Assembly (NCBI RefSeq): GCF_014648195.1
Contig: NZ_BMQQ01000042.1
Coordinates: 3,311-45,332, forward strand
Direction of reading: 5' to 3'
Source: Streptomyces purpureus
Lineage (GTDB): Bacteria > Actinomycetota > Actinomycetes > Streptomycetales > Streptomycetaceae
Length of the DNA stretch: 42,022 bases
A program made the position numbers and the translations under genes. Positions 22,571-29,104 of this stretch are shown here, in pieces. Positions within the stretch are counted from its first letter, which is position 1, and the number at the start of each line of letters is the position of its first letter. Under the pieces are notes generated by a model that saw only the letters and a program-made list of their open reading frames with translations, was not told the origin of the DNA and did not search any database.

Positions 22571-22604
22571 CACCCGGTCCGCCGCCTCCCGGCGGGGCCG
22601 GGTG
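22571..22604 (+). terminator. First hairpin after the zinc-ribbon gene
   Basis: CACCCGG...CCGGGTG with an inner CCGCC/GGCGG pairing, 20 nt after the stop codon. Confidence 0.65.
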
Positions 22605-22610
22605 AGGGCA

Positions 22611-22647
22611 GTCAGGGTGCCCCGCACTTTGCCCGGGGCACCCTGAC
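22611..22647. terminator. Second, perfect 14-bp hairpin
   Basis: GTCAGGGTGCCCCG (22611-22624) and its exact complement (22634-22647) around a 9-nt loop. Serves the zinc-ribbon gene and/or the decayed toxin gene on the opposite strand. Confidence 0.75.
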
Positions 22648-22679
22648 GTCGCGGGACATCGTGCCCACGGCCGGTGCGT

Positions 22680-22875
22680 CGATCTGCCCGAGCGTCTCGA
22701 CATCGGTGCGCGGCTCGCGGGTGGTCGGTCTCGGCCTGGGCCAGGCACAGTGCCGGCACCAGAAGGGGGGCGCCGCCGGCGGTGAGGTTCACCGCGAGCG
22801 CGTAGGAGTGCCCCATGCCCCGATGCCTGTGCGGTCACGGCACTGGTGTCGACGGTGACGACGCGGCGTCCCTGC
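22680..22875 (-). pseudogene. Decayed PIN-domain (VapC-like) toxin
   Basis: Pieces of a PIN protein in more than one frame: RRVVTVDTSAVTAQA, where the first Asp of the PIN active site sits in VDTSAV, then after a frame change YALAVNLTAGGAPLLVPALC and LAQAETDHPRAA. The downstream acidic residues of the active site cannot be found. It directly follows the antitoxin-like remnant in the order expected for a VapBC module. Confidence 0.5.
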
Positions 22876-23131
22876 CGGGCATGGCCCGAGCTTCTCCGCC
22901 GCGATCCGCCGCAGGCTGCCCAGCACATCGAGGCAGGCGAACTCGCTGATCTCGACGCCGATCACCTCACGCGCATGGGCGCGGGCCGCGACGACCTGCT
23001 CGGCCCGCTGCGCGGCGGTGGGCCGCGCGGCCACGAGGGCGGCGACGAGCCGGCCGATGCTGAACCCGCGTTCCTCGGCGAGCACGGCGAGGTGGGGTCT
23101 GCTTCGTGACCCGGATCGTCGTATTGGCCAT
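22876..23131 (-). pseudogene. Frameshifted antitoxin (VapB/RHH-like)
   Basis: ATG 23131 begins MANTTIRVTKQT, a typical ribbon-helix-helix antitoxin start. In the next frame it continues HLAVLAEERGFSIGRLVAAL and VAARPTAAQRAEQVVAARAH, so a single indel near 23092-23098 broke the frame. The product would have been about 80 aa, followed by the PIN toxin. Module is dead in this strain unless the indel is a sequencing error. Confidence 0.6.
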
Positions 23132-23302
23132 CGAGTGATCGTAGCGTCCCCGTAGCCGCGGGCTGGTGCGCTTCCGCGTCCGCGGCAGCCCCCGCCGCTC
23201 CCAAGGGGAAACGCTGCCAACGCCGGTACGTCGAGCAGCCGCAGGCGGACGTGATGCGCACCGTGCCGGCGCGGCGGCAACCGGGTCTGGACGCTTGCCC
23301 GG

Positions 23303-23509
23303 CCCGGGCATGGCGGGCCCGCAGACCTCCGCCACCTGGCCTTCGGAGCTGGCCCTCACCCCTGCCTGGGCCAGTACCTGGCCACGCCCGAACTGGCCGC
23401 CGCCTTCGACACGCTGTTCACCCGCTTCCCCACCCTGCGCATGCACGCCCCGGCCACCGGCGGCGACGGCCGGCCTCTCGCCAGAGCGGCTGGTAGACGG
23501 AATCACTGA
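23303..23509 (+). pseudogene. C-terminal fragment of a cytochrome P450
   Basis: The frame reads ADLRHLAFGAGPHPCLGQYL then ATPELAAAFDTLFTRFPTLR to a stop at 23507. FGAGPHPCLG is the heme-binding signature FxxGxHxCxG with the axial Cys, and the following helix L is typical. Only the last 60 or so of about 400 residues remain; no start. Homology fades at about 23465, where the frame enters sequence that on the other strand is an SMI1/KNR4 fragment. Confidence 0.75.
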
Positions 23510-23590
23510 AGACGCCGCCGCCGAACGTCTCGTAGAGCTCCTTGTAGTCCTCCGGCAGCGGAACCCCGAGCCTGGCCGCTCGGGAGCTCG
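23481..23590 (-). pseudogene. Fragment of an SMI1/KNR4-family protein
   Basis: Minus-strand piece RLGVPLPEDYKELYETFGGG then VFSDSVYQPLW, the LP-DY--LY--FGGG core of the SMI1/KNR4 fold. Many bacterial members are immunity proteins of contact-dependent or polymorphic toxins. Neither start nor end of a gene is intact; the piece abuts a P450 fragment. Confidence 0.55.
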
Positions 23591-23896
23591 CCGGGCTACG
23601 GCCAGGCGGTGCCTCGGCGGTCCGCCGCGACGTGCGGGGGGAGATCCCCCAGCTGATGACCGAGCACCCTCGACGGAGATCCGCTGAGACGGTCACCGGC
23701 TCGGCGGCCGGCCGACAGCACAGCTCCGCCGCAGGATTCCGCCGCCGGGCGGTGCCATCACGCCAATGCCCGACAAATCGGCGCTGTTTCGCGGTACTTC
23801 TGCGTCCTTCGTCCCGTTGTCCCCGGCGACGATCACCGCCCGCCCCGTTCCCGGTGCGGGCGGTGCCATGCGCCAAGAAGGGACACCACCGCCGCC

Positions 23897-24703
23897 ATGA
23901 GCACGCCCCACCTCGGCCGGGCAGCCGCCGTACTGGCCGCCGCCCTCGCCCTGGCCACGGCCACCACCGGGCCCACCGCGTACGCCGCCGCCTTCGACAC
24001 GACGGGCAAGCACACCACCGCCATGCGCGGCGGTGACAGGGGCGGGCAGTGCGAGGCCGGCCCGGACGGCTGGACGCGCGAGGGACTGTGCCTGAGCGCC
24101 GCGGACAACCGCAAGGTCGACGCGTACCTGGCCCGCGCCCGCGCGGCGGAGCCGTCGATCAGCCGCGACGTACGGGCTGCCGCCGCCCTCAGCCAGGCCG
24201 AGCTCGTCGGCTTCGACCACCGGCTCAAGTCCCCCGACTCTCTCAAGCGGAAGGTCGCAACAGACCTCAAGGAGCATCCGGAGCGCAACGCCGACGACGT
24301 CCTGGCGCGCCTGAGTGACGCCGTTCGCTACACCCTCCAGTGGCCCGACGGCCGCTACACAGCCGGCGTCACCATCGCCGCGGAAGTGCTCTCCCACTGG
24401 GGCAGCGACACCATGAAGTGGTCCAACACCTGGGGCCGCGAGAAGGGCTACAAGGGACTCAACACGGGCTGGCGCGCGCCCGGTTCGCTGCAGCTGTTCG
24501 AGGTGCAGTTCCACACCCCGGCGAGCAAGTACGCCCAGGAGGAGACGCACAAGCTGTACGAGGAGCAGCGGCTGCCGTCGACCAGCCCCGAGCGCAAGAA
24601 GGAACTGCAGGCCCAGCAGGACGCGATCTTCGCCGCAGTACCCGTCCCGTACGGCGCTCCCACCCTCGCTCCACCCGCCCCTCGTCTGGCGCCGGCCGCC
24701 TGA
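23897..24703 (+). CDS. Secreted ATP nucleotide 3'-pyrophosphokinase ((p)ppApp synthetase)
   Basis: 268 aa with a signal peptide (AAAVLAAALALATATTGPTA, cleavage near AYA-AAF). The mature part has the RelA/SpoT synthetase-like fold: SLKRKV at about 116, DAVRYTLQWPDGRYTAGV, GYKGLNTGWRAPG (184-196, cf. YxSLHT of RelA) and LFEVQFHTPASKY (EVQFHT, cf. EVQxRT). It matches the Streptomyces exoenzyme known from S. morookaense that transfers pyrophosphate from ATP to the 3'-OH of purine nucleotides, giving pppApp, ppApp or ppGpp outside the cell. All the key segments look intact in a neighbourhood of broken genes. ATG 23897 was chosen for its fit to the signal peptide; the RBS (AAGGGA) is somewhat distant. 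Confidence 0.88.
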   Translation: MSTPHLGRAAAVLAAALALATATTGPTAYAAAFDTTGKHTTAMRGGDRGGQCEAGPDGWTREGLCLSAADNRKVDAYLARARAAEPSISRDVRAAAALSQAELVGFDHRLKSPDSLKRKVATDLKEHPERNADDVLARLSDAVRYTLQWPDGRYTAGVTIAAEVLSHWGSDTMKWSNTWGREKGYKGLNTGWRAPGSLQLFEVQFHTPASKYAQEETHKLYEEQRLPSTSPERKKELQAQQDAIFAAVPVPYGAPTLAPPAPRLAPAA

Positions 24704-24859
24704 CACCCACCGCGGCAGCCCCGCCCGCCTGCCGCGGGGCTGCCCTCGTACCGCCGCGCGGGCTTGGCGGCGGGCCGCGGCGCGGCGGGTTCGGATTCGT
24801 TCCCGGCGAGGACGGGATGCCGTTGGCTGCGCAGTGATGTCCTGTGCAAGCGCCCTGTC
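24704..24859. other. Short region after the pyrophosphokinase gene
   Basis: GC-rich with several short inverted repeats (for example GGCAGCC...GGCTGCC around 24714-24743), probably a terminator. No gene. Confidence 0.4.
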
Positions 24860-24996
24860 AGGCCAGGCCGGCGAGAGGCCGCCGAGCCGGACTCCCGCGG
24901 CCGGTTGTCCGGGTGCTGCTCCGAGGAGCCGCATCCGGCCAGGGCGAGTCCCGCGGCGATCGCCGCCGCAGCCGTTTTCCTCTTCCGTGCGCTCAT
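24860..24996 (-). pseudogene. N-terminal stub of a lipoprotein gene
   Basis: ATG 24996: MSARKRKTAAAAIAAGLALA then GCGSSEQHPDN: basic n-region, hydrophobic core and lipobox LAGC (Cys at 22). Codon use is normal for about 40 codons, then becomes random (GLTGRLHRTSLRSQ...), so the mature protein is lost. Its ATG overlaps the stop of the upstream 73-aa frame (ATGA), suggesting they were one operon. Confidence 0.55.
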
Positions 24997-25214
24997 GTCC
25001 GCCGGTTCCCCGTGAGGATCTCAGGCCACTTGCCCGATCTCCGGCCGCGCTCACGGAGCTGGACCGCTGTGGTGCCGACGGTGGGTTCGCCGGTCTCGTC
25101 GGGTTCGATGCCGAGGCCGGCGAGTTCGACGACCTGGTTGGCGATGGCTTTGGCTTCGACGTCGTCGCAGATCTGCCCCGGAGCCTCGTTCCTCCGTCCG
25201 AGCCCTTGTCCCAT
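24993..25214 (-). CDS. 73-aa protein, probably the end of a larger gene
   Basis: Product begins MGQGLGRRNEAPGQICDDVE, followed by AKAIANQVVELAGLGIEPDE and LRERGRRSGKWPEILTGNRR. Good codon use from about residue 15 on. ATG 25214 lies at the edge of the palindromic operator of the DUF2975 gene, and the first 14 residues look less natural, so this may be a 3' remnant read from a fortuitous ATG. Not recognised. Coupled (ATGA) to the lipoprotein stub. Confidence 0.45.
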   Translation of the reverse strand: MGQGLGRRNEAPGQICDDVEAKAIANQVVELAGLGIEPDETGEPTVGTTAVQLRERGRRSGKWPEILTGNRRT

Positions 25215-25252
25215 CTATCGAAATTCGATAGATTCCCATCGTAAGTCGATGG
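25215..25252. promoter_or_regulatory. Twin palindromic operators before the DUF2975 gene
   Basis: CTATCGAA-A-TTCGATAG (25215-25231) is a perfect 8+8 palindrome. CCATCG-n5-CGATGG (25236-25252) is a second, 6+6 palindrome. Both contain ATCGA-type half-sites and lie immediately before the RBS of the DUF2975 gene (ATG 25264), an ideal repressor position. DUF2975 genes are normally followed by a small XRE regulator; here only its first codons survive. Confidence 0.7.
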
Positions 25253-25263
25253 AAGGCTGGGTT

Positions 25264-25749
25264 ATGGGAAAGCTGGCAGTGGGTGCGCTGCGCGCCGTCC
25301 TGGTGGTGGTGTTCACCGGCACCGTGTTCGTTCAGGCCTTGATGGTGTGGGCGCTGGCCACCGACCCGGAGGACGGGTCGCTCCCGCTGACCCCGCTGCG
25401 CGTGATCACGATCCTGGGCATGATGTCGGCCCAGGTCGCCCTGGTCTGCGTGTGGCAGTTGGCGGCGATGGTGCGACACGGAACCGTGTTCTCCCACGCC
25501 GCCTTCCGGTACGTGGACGGCGTCATCGGCGCGATCGTCGCGGCTGCCCTCATCTGGTTCGCGGTCACGGCCCTCAACGCGCCGGGCCAGCGGGAGGACC
25601 CGGGCGTCACCGTCATCATGGGCGGTGTCGGCGTGGCCATCCTGGGCGTCGCGCTCATCGTGCTCCTGCTGCGGCTGCTGCTCGCCCAGGCTGTCGCGCG
25701 CGACGTCGAAGCGGCGCAGATGCAGGCCGAGTTGGACGAGGTGATCTGA
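25264..25749 (+). CDS. DUF2975 membrane protein
   Basis: 161 aa, four transmembrane helices: VGALRAVLVVVFTGTVFVQA, LTPLRVITILGMMSAQVALV, YVDGVIGAIVAAALIWFAVT and VTVIMGGVGVAILGVALIVL. After helix two, QLAAMVRHGTVFSHAAFRYV is the conserved cytosolic loop of DUF2975. A charged C-terminal helix (ARDVEAAQMQAELDEVI) ends the protein. In actinomycetes this gene forms a two-gene operon with a Cro/C1-type XRE regulator and is thought to be autoregulated. GGAAGG precedes ATG 25264. The regulator is truncated here, so expression may now be constitutive. Confidence 0.9.
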   Translation: MGKLAVGALRAVLVVVFTGTVFVQALMVWALATDPEDGSLPLTPLRVITILGMMSAQVALVCVWQLAAMVRHGTVFSHAAFRYVDGVIGAIVAAALIWFAVTALNAPGQREDPGVTVIMGGVGVAILGVALIVLLLRLLLAQAVARDVEAAQMQAELDEVI

Positions 25750-25779
25750 CTGCCGATCGCCGCCGACATCGACGCTGTG
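25750..25779 (+). pseudogene. First ten codons of the lost XRE regulator
   Basis: Directly after the DUF2975 stop the sequence reads LPIAADIDA before homology ends. XRE partners of DUF2975 typically begin MPIxVDIDVMLAKRKM. Only the first ten or so codons are left. Short, but position and sequence agree. Confidence 0.5.
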
Positions 25780-25862
25780 GACGATCGCGCATTTCCCCAG
25801 CGCCAATAGGAGCAGTCGGGTGGTTCGCGTCGGCCCGACGGCCGGTCCGCGACGGCTGGTGG

Positions 25863-26078
25863 TTATGACAGCCCGATGGGCGTTGCCCTCAGCGGATGAC
25901 CGTTGAGCTCCTCGCAGCCTTCTTCGTCCCACCCAGAGCTCACCTTGAGTGGTGAGGTAGGGATGCAGCCCGCGCACGTCACCGCCATGCAGGTCTGCCA
26001 ACGGTCCACGATGCCGCTCACCGTGAGCGTGACTGCTCCGGCAGGAAGGTCACTCAGGCGCTCACCCCGTTGTGGCAT
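25863..26078 (-). other. Doubtful 71-codon frame
   Basis: MPQRGERLSDLPAGAVTLTV ... CMAVTCAGCIPTSPLKVSSG with a cluster of cysteines. It overlaps the end of the SMI1 fragment in another frame. Codon bias is intermediate. It may be a remnant of the gene that followed the SMI1 protein. No function proposed. Confidence 0.25.
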
Positions 26079-26184
26079 TGCAGAGACTCAGCGAGATCAC
26101 CGGGCAGCGGGGTGCCAAGAAGCAGCTCCGCCTGCTGGATGTCGTCCCGTGTCGCGGGAGGATTGAGCAGTGCGAAGTCAGACG
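26054..26184 (-). pseudogene. Second SMI1/KNR4-family fragment
   Basis: DFALLNPPATRDDIQQAELL then LGTPLPGDLAESLQCHNGVS: the N-terminal LxPPAxxxDIxxAExxLGxxLPxDLxxSLxxHNG block of streptomycete SMI1/KNR4 proteins. Upstream residues are not homologous, and the frame stops right after the block, so over 100 residues are missing. Confidence 0.6.
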
Positions 26185-26409
26185 CCGCGTCCGCCTGCCG
26201 TCGGCTGCGTGCTGAGGCGTTCCTCCCCCCGAGCAGCCCGCGGGCAGCCACACCTGCGAGGCCCGTCGTCCCTGACGGCGGGCCTCGCAGGCTCCCGTCG
26301 TCATGCCACGCTCAACGACCGGACCGTCATCGATGCTGTCGCTGACCCTTGTGACGGTGGGCTTGCGCGGGCGCACACCAACAGGCGGTGCTCTGTCAGA
26401 TCCTGGCGA

Positions 26410-26415
26410 TAGCGT
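26410..26415 (+). promoter_or_regulatory. Leaderless -10 box of the 214-aa hypothetical gene
   Basis: TAGCGT, 6 nt before ATG 26422. Confidence 0.45.
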
Positions 26416-26421
26416 CCTCTC

Positions 26422-27066
26422 ATGGGCTTCACGGGCGCCTGGGCCATCACCAGCCATACAGACAACGTCATCGCCGTCCTGGCACCACGGCTGCTGCCGG
26501 CCATGCGAGCGGACCGCGCCCGGCCAGATGCCCAACGCCGCTGGCAGGAGTGGCGCCGAGCACCCCTCCCGGCCTACGAGACCTGGTACGCCTCTGAGAA
26601 CAGCCCGCATGGCCCGGCGGCCGACAGCGCTGCGGTCGAATCGTTCCGCGAGCTCACCGCCCCGGGCCCTCACGTTGACGAAGTCTGTGACGGCACCGCC
26701 GACCCGGCCTTCTACGTCGTCGACGATGTCTGGGATGGGCAGAGCGACGCGGGGATGTTCATCTCCGTCCACTCCAAGGAATACGCGGTCTCGGCCCTCT
26801 TCCATGCTGTCGGTCCCGACAGGGCGGCTCTCCTGCCGGGCTGGTGCGGCAACTTCCTCCTTACTTCGGCCCAAGTAGCCGCGTTCCTTCCGCACGTGGA
26901 ACGCGCCCTGTCCTTCAGCGCCGCGGAGCGCACCCTCGCAGACAGCCAGGACTGGCTGTCCTACTCCAAGGGCGAGGAGAGCGTTCTCGACGGGCCCCTG
27001 CGGGTCTGGCGCGCCGCCGCGCACAGCGGGCACGGCCTGTGCGGGGTGGCACTTCACCTGTCCTGA
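26422..27066 (+). CDS. Hypothetical protein, 214 aa
   Basis: Soluble, not recognised. MGFTGAWAITSHTDNVIAVL at the start; later WYASENSPHGPAADSAAVES, FYVVDDVWDGQSDAGMFISV, HSKEYAVSALFHAVGPDRAA and LPGWCGNFLLTSAQVAAFLP. The last helix pair and the short AEDGxxSYxKGE-like end suggest a conserved family of streptomycete proteins of unknown role, perhaps a DUF1877-like fold. ATG 26422 has a leaderless -10 box. GC content is lower than in neighbours. Confidence 0.72.
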   Translation: MGFTGAWAITSHTDNVIAVLAPRLLPAMRADRARPDAQRRWQEWRRAPLPAYETWYASENSPHGPAADSAAVESFRELTAPGPHVDEVCDGTADPAFYVVDDVWDGQSDAGMFISVHSKEYAVSALFHAVGPDRAALLPGWCGNFLLTSAQVAAFLPHVERALSFSAAERTLADSQDWLSYSKGEESVLDGPLRVWRAAAHSGHGLCGVALHLS

Positions 27067-27398
27067 CTCCGCCTGACGACATGACTCGGCCAGCGGATCA
27101 CAAGACAGCGACAGAGCCCGTTCATCCGGACTCACGTGGACCCTGTGGCCCGTACGGTGAAGGACGAGCGGACGGACCCCGCGCCCCGGACCGGCGCCCG
27201 CCGACACCAGGCAGAGGCGCAGGCAGGCCGTCCGGCTGCAGCTCGTCCTCAGCCCAGGCCACAGGCGTGCACCGTGATATCGGAAGCGGCGCCGGCCGCC
27301 GCCGCGTTCGGATGGATCCCTCGATTGCGGCCTGATCCTCGGTGAGCTTCGGCCCGCACCCGCCTACCCGGCCGCGGGCCCGCGCGAAGGCGAGACGG
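27067..27398. other. 332-bp intergenic region between convergent genes
   Basis: No gene, hairpin or repeat stands out. Frames here have no typical codon bias. Confidence 0.45.
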
Positions 27399-28865
27399 TC
27401 ATGGGCGGCTCACCGTACGGGTCACACCCGCGACGATCGTCGTCGCCAGGATCCAGCCGGTGACGATCAGGGCGTACGACAGCCACTGGTACCAGCCGGC
27501 AGGGGCGAAAGCCGACTCCTGGCCGAAGCTGACGATCGGCAGGAGCAGGTCGAGGGTGTAGAAGACGGGGTTGAAGGCAGGCGCCTCACCCGCCTTGACG
27601 GGGCGTGGGTGGTCCAGGCCGTACGCGATCGACCCGACGGCCGTGAGCGACAGCAGCCACAGGGCCGCGCGCAACGGGCGGAAGCCGTAGCCGACGGTGC
27701 CGTCCTGGAGGTACCCCCACACCCGTCCGTACCAGGTGAGCGTGGTGCGCCGGCGGCGCTGCTTGGCGAGTTGGACGTACCGGGCCCCTTCGTCGTCACC
27801 GACGTGGCGGTAGGCCGCCGTCAACTGCTCGTAGCCGTACGGCTCGTAACGCTCGCCGTCGCGCTCCAGCATCGGAAGGCGCCGCTCGGCGGGCTCGTGC
27901 GGGGTGAGGGCGGTGTAGGTGAGATTGCCGAGATGCACCTGGTCCGGCAGCATCTCCGGCTCGAGGTTCATGATCTCTATTCGAGACCGCCGCAGATTCA
28001 GGGCGCCCTCGATACGATCGCCGCCGTGCAGCCAGAGTTCACCGATGACACAGCTGCTGGCCCGCAGCGCCGTGCCGCCCGGATGCGACAGGCGGGCGTG
28101 GAGCAGGTCGAGGCGCCCTGATATACGCGAGCCCCGCAGCTCGACCCCGCCCCGTGTACGTATGCGCCGCGCCCGCACATGGGCCCCCACGGTGAGGTTC
28201 TGTGCGTCCAGCGCGGTGCCACCGGGCTGGTGGAACTCTGCGTCCTGGACGTTGATCCGCCCGGCGACGGAGGCCCCGGTGAGTCGTACCTGGCCGTGCG
28301 CGCGCATCTCCGGCGCCCACAGGTCGGCACCGATCACGGCCTGGTTGAGCTGCAGCACCGGCTCGGAGTCGTCCGGCGCCGTGAACCGCGCCTGCTCCAT
28401 GAACAACGCCCCGGAGATCTGCACCCCGCCCAGCCGCACCGGCCCCCGCACACGGCAGCCCGTCATCCGCACAACCCCCTCGACCCTCAAGGTCGCCGAG
28501 GTCAGGCCCGGCAGAACCGACCCGCTCAGATTGAGCTGGCGCAACTGGGCACCGTACAGCTCGGGAACGCCGTCGAAGTGACAGTGGCTCAGCCGGATCG
28601 CGGCATCGATCCGGGCGTGCTTCAAGTCCAGTACGCCGGTGATCCGCGCCCCCGTGATCTTGAGCGCGGCGATCTCCCCTTCCTCCTGCGGAGCCTTGAC
28701 CAGCAGCGCCCGCAGCACACTCGCCCGTACGGTCCGCTCAGCGCCCCAGGCGTCGCCGAGCGCCGGATCCTCGTCCTGGGCGGCGCGGAAGTCCACCGAC
28801 TCGCCTCGCGGAAAGGCCCGCCATATACGCGCTTCCGCCGGCGTCAGACCGTCACTCTCGCTCAC
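27399..28865 (-). CDS. Membrane protein with beta-helix-like repeat domain
   Basis: 488 aa. The N-terminal domain (about 65-350) consists of about 20-residue repeats such as ARITGVLDLKHARIDAAIRL, GPVRLGGVQISGALFMEQAR and GRINVQDAEFHQPGGTALDA, similar to pentapeptide-type right-handed beta helices. After a linker with a conserved QLTAAYRHVGDDEGARYVQL AKQRRRR helix come three membrane segments (RAALWLLSLTAVGSIAYGLD; PVFYTLDLLLPIVSFGQESA; YALIVTGWILATTIVAGVTR). Annotated in Streptomyces sometimes as membrane-associated oxidoreductase, for which I see no cofactor motif. GGAG is 7 nt before GTG 28865. Overlaps the upstream 80-codon frame (GTGA). Confidence 0.85.
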   Translation of the reverse strand: MSESDGLTPAEARIWRAFPRGESVDFRAAQDEDPALGDAWGAERTVRASVLRALLVKAPQEEGEIAALKITGARITGVLDLKHARIDAAIRLSHCHFDGVPELYGAQLRQLNLSGSVLPGLTSATLRVEGVVRMTGCRVRGPVRLGGVQISGALFMEQARFTAPDDSEPVLQLNQAVIGADLWAPEMRAHGQVRLTGASVAGRINVQDAEFHQPGGTALDAQNLTVGAHVRARRIRTRGGVELRGSRISGRLDLLHARLSHPGGTALRASSCVIGELWLHGGDRIEGALNLRRSRIEIMNLEPEMLPDQVHLGNLTYTALTPHEPAERRLPMLERDGERYEPYGYEQLTAAYRHVGDDEGARYVQLAKQRRRRTTLTWYGRVWGYLQDGTVGYGFRPLRAALWLLSLTAVGSIAYGLDHPRPVKAGEAPAFNPVFYTLDLLLPIVSFGQESAFAPAGWYQWLSYALIVTGWILATTIVAGVTRTVSRP

Positions 28866-29104
28866 GCCGGGACTCCGGCATACCGCGTTCGAGCCGTCAA
28901 CTGCCGCACAGAGCACGCCATGCTGTTCGAATCCCCCGCCCCGCACCGCACCGCCGCCCCGCACCGCACCGCCGCGCCGCGTCCCGCACCGCCGCGCCGC
29001 GTCCCGGCCGGCGCCGAGCCCGGCCCCAGTTCATCAACCGCGCGTTCATCACGATCGTCACCCAGCACCGGGGCCACGTCGCTCCAGGCGCCCGTCATCG
29101 TCAT
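28862..29104 (-). CDS. 80-codon linker gene with expanded repeats, doubtful
   Basis: Starts MTMTGAWSDVAPVLGDDRDE RAVDELGPGSAPAG, with good codons, then becomes an Arg/Gly/Ala/Cys run (GGAGRGAAVRCGAAVRCGAG) encoded by tandem repeats at 28939-29005. It overlaps the gene before it (ATGA) and the gene after it (GTGA), the layout of a genuine operon member. The second half may be an expansion or a replacement of the original sequence. Unknown function. Confidence 0.45.
   Translation of the reverse strand: MTMTGAWSDVAPVLGDDRDERAVDELGPGSAPAGTRRGGAGRGAAVRCGAAVRCGAGDSNSMACSVRQLTARTRYAGVPA
28939..29005. repeat. Overlapping 18-bp and 20-bp tandem duplications
   Basis: CCCCGCACCGCACCGCCG occurs twice (28939-28956, 28957-28974) and GCACCGCCGCGCCGCGTCCC twice (28966-28985, 28986-29005). 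Minisatellite-like tract inside an 80-codon frame. Confidence 0.9.

Noticed and set aside
28923..28940. T-loop-like GTTCGAATCC suggesting a tRNA or att remnant
   Set aside because: No matching T-stem, no other tRNA arm, and the identity to the tRNA-Trp 3' end stops after 10 bp.
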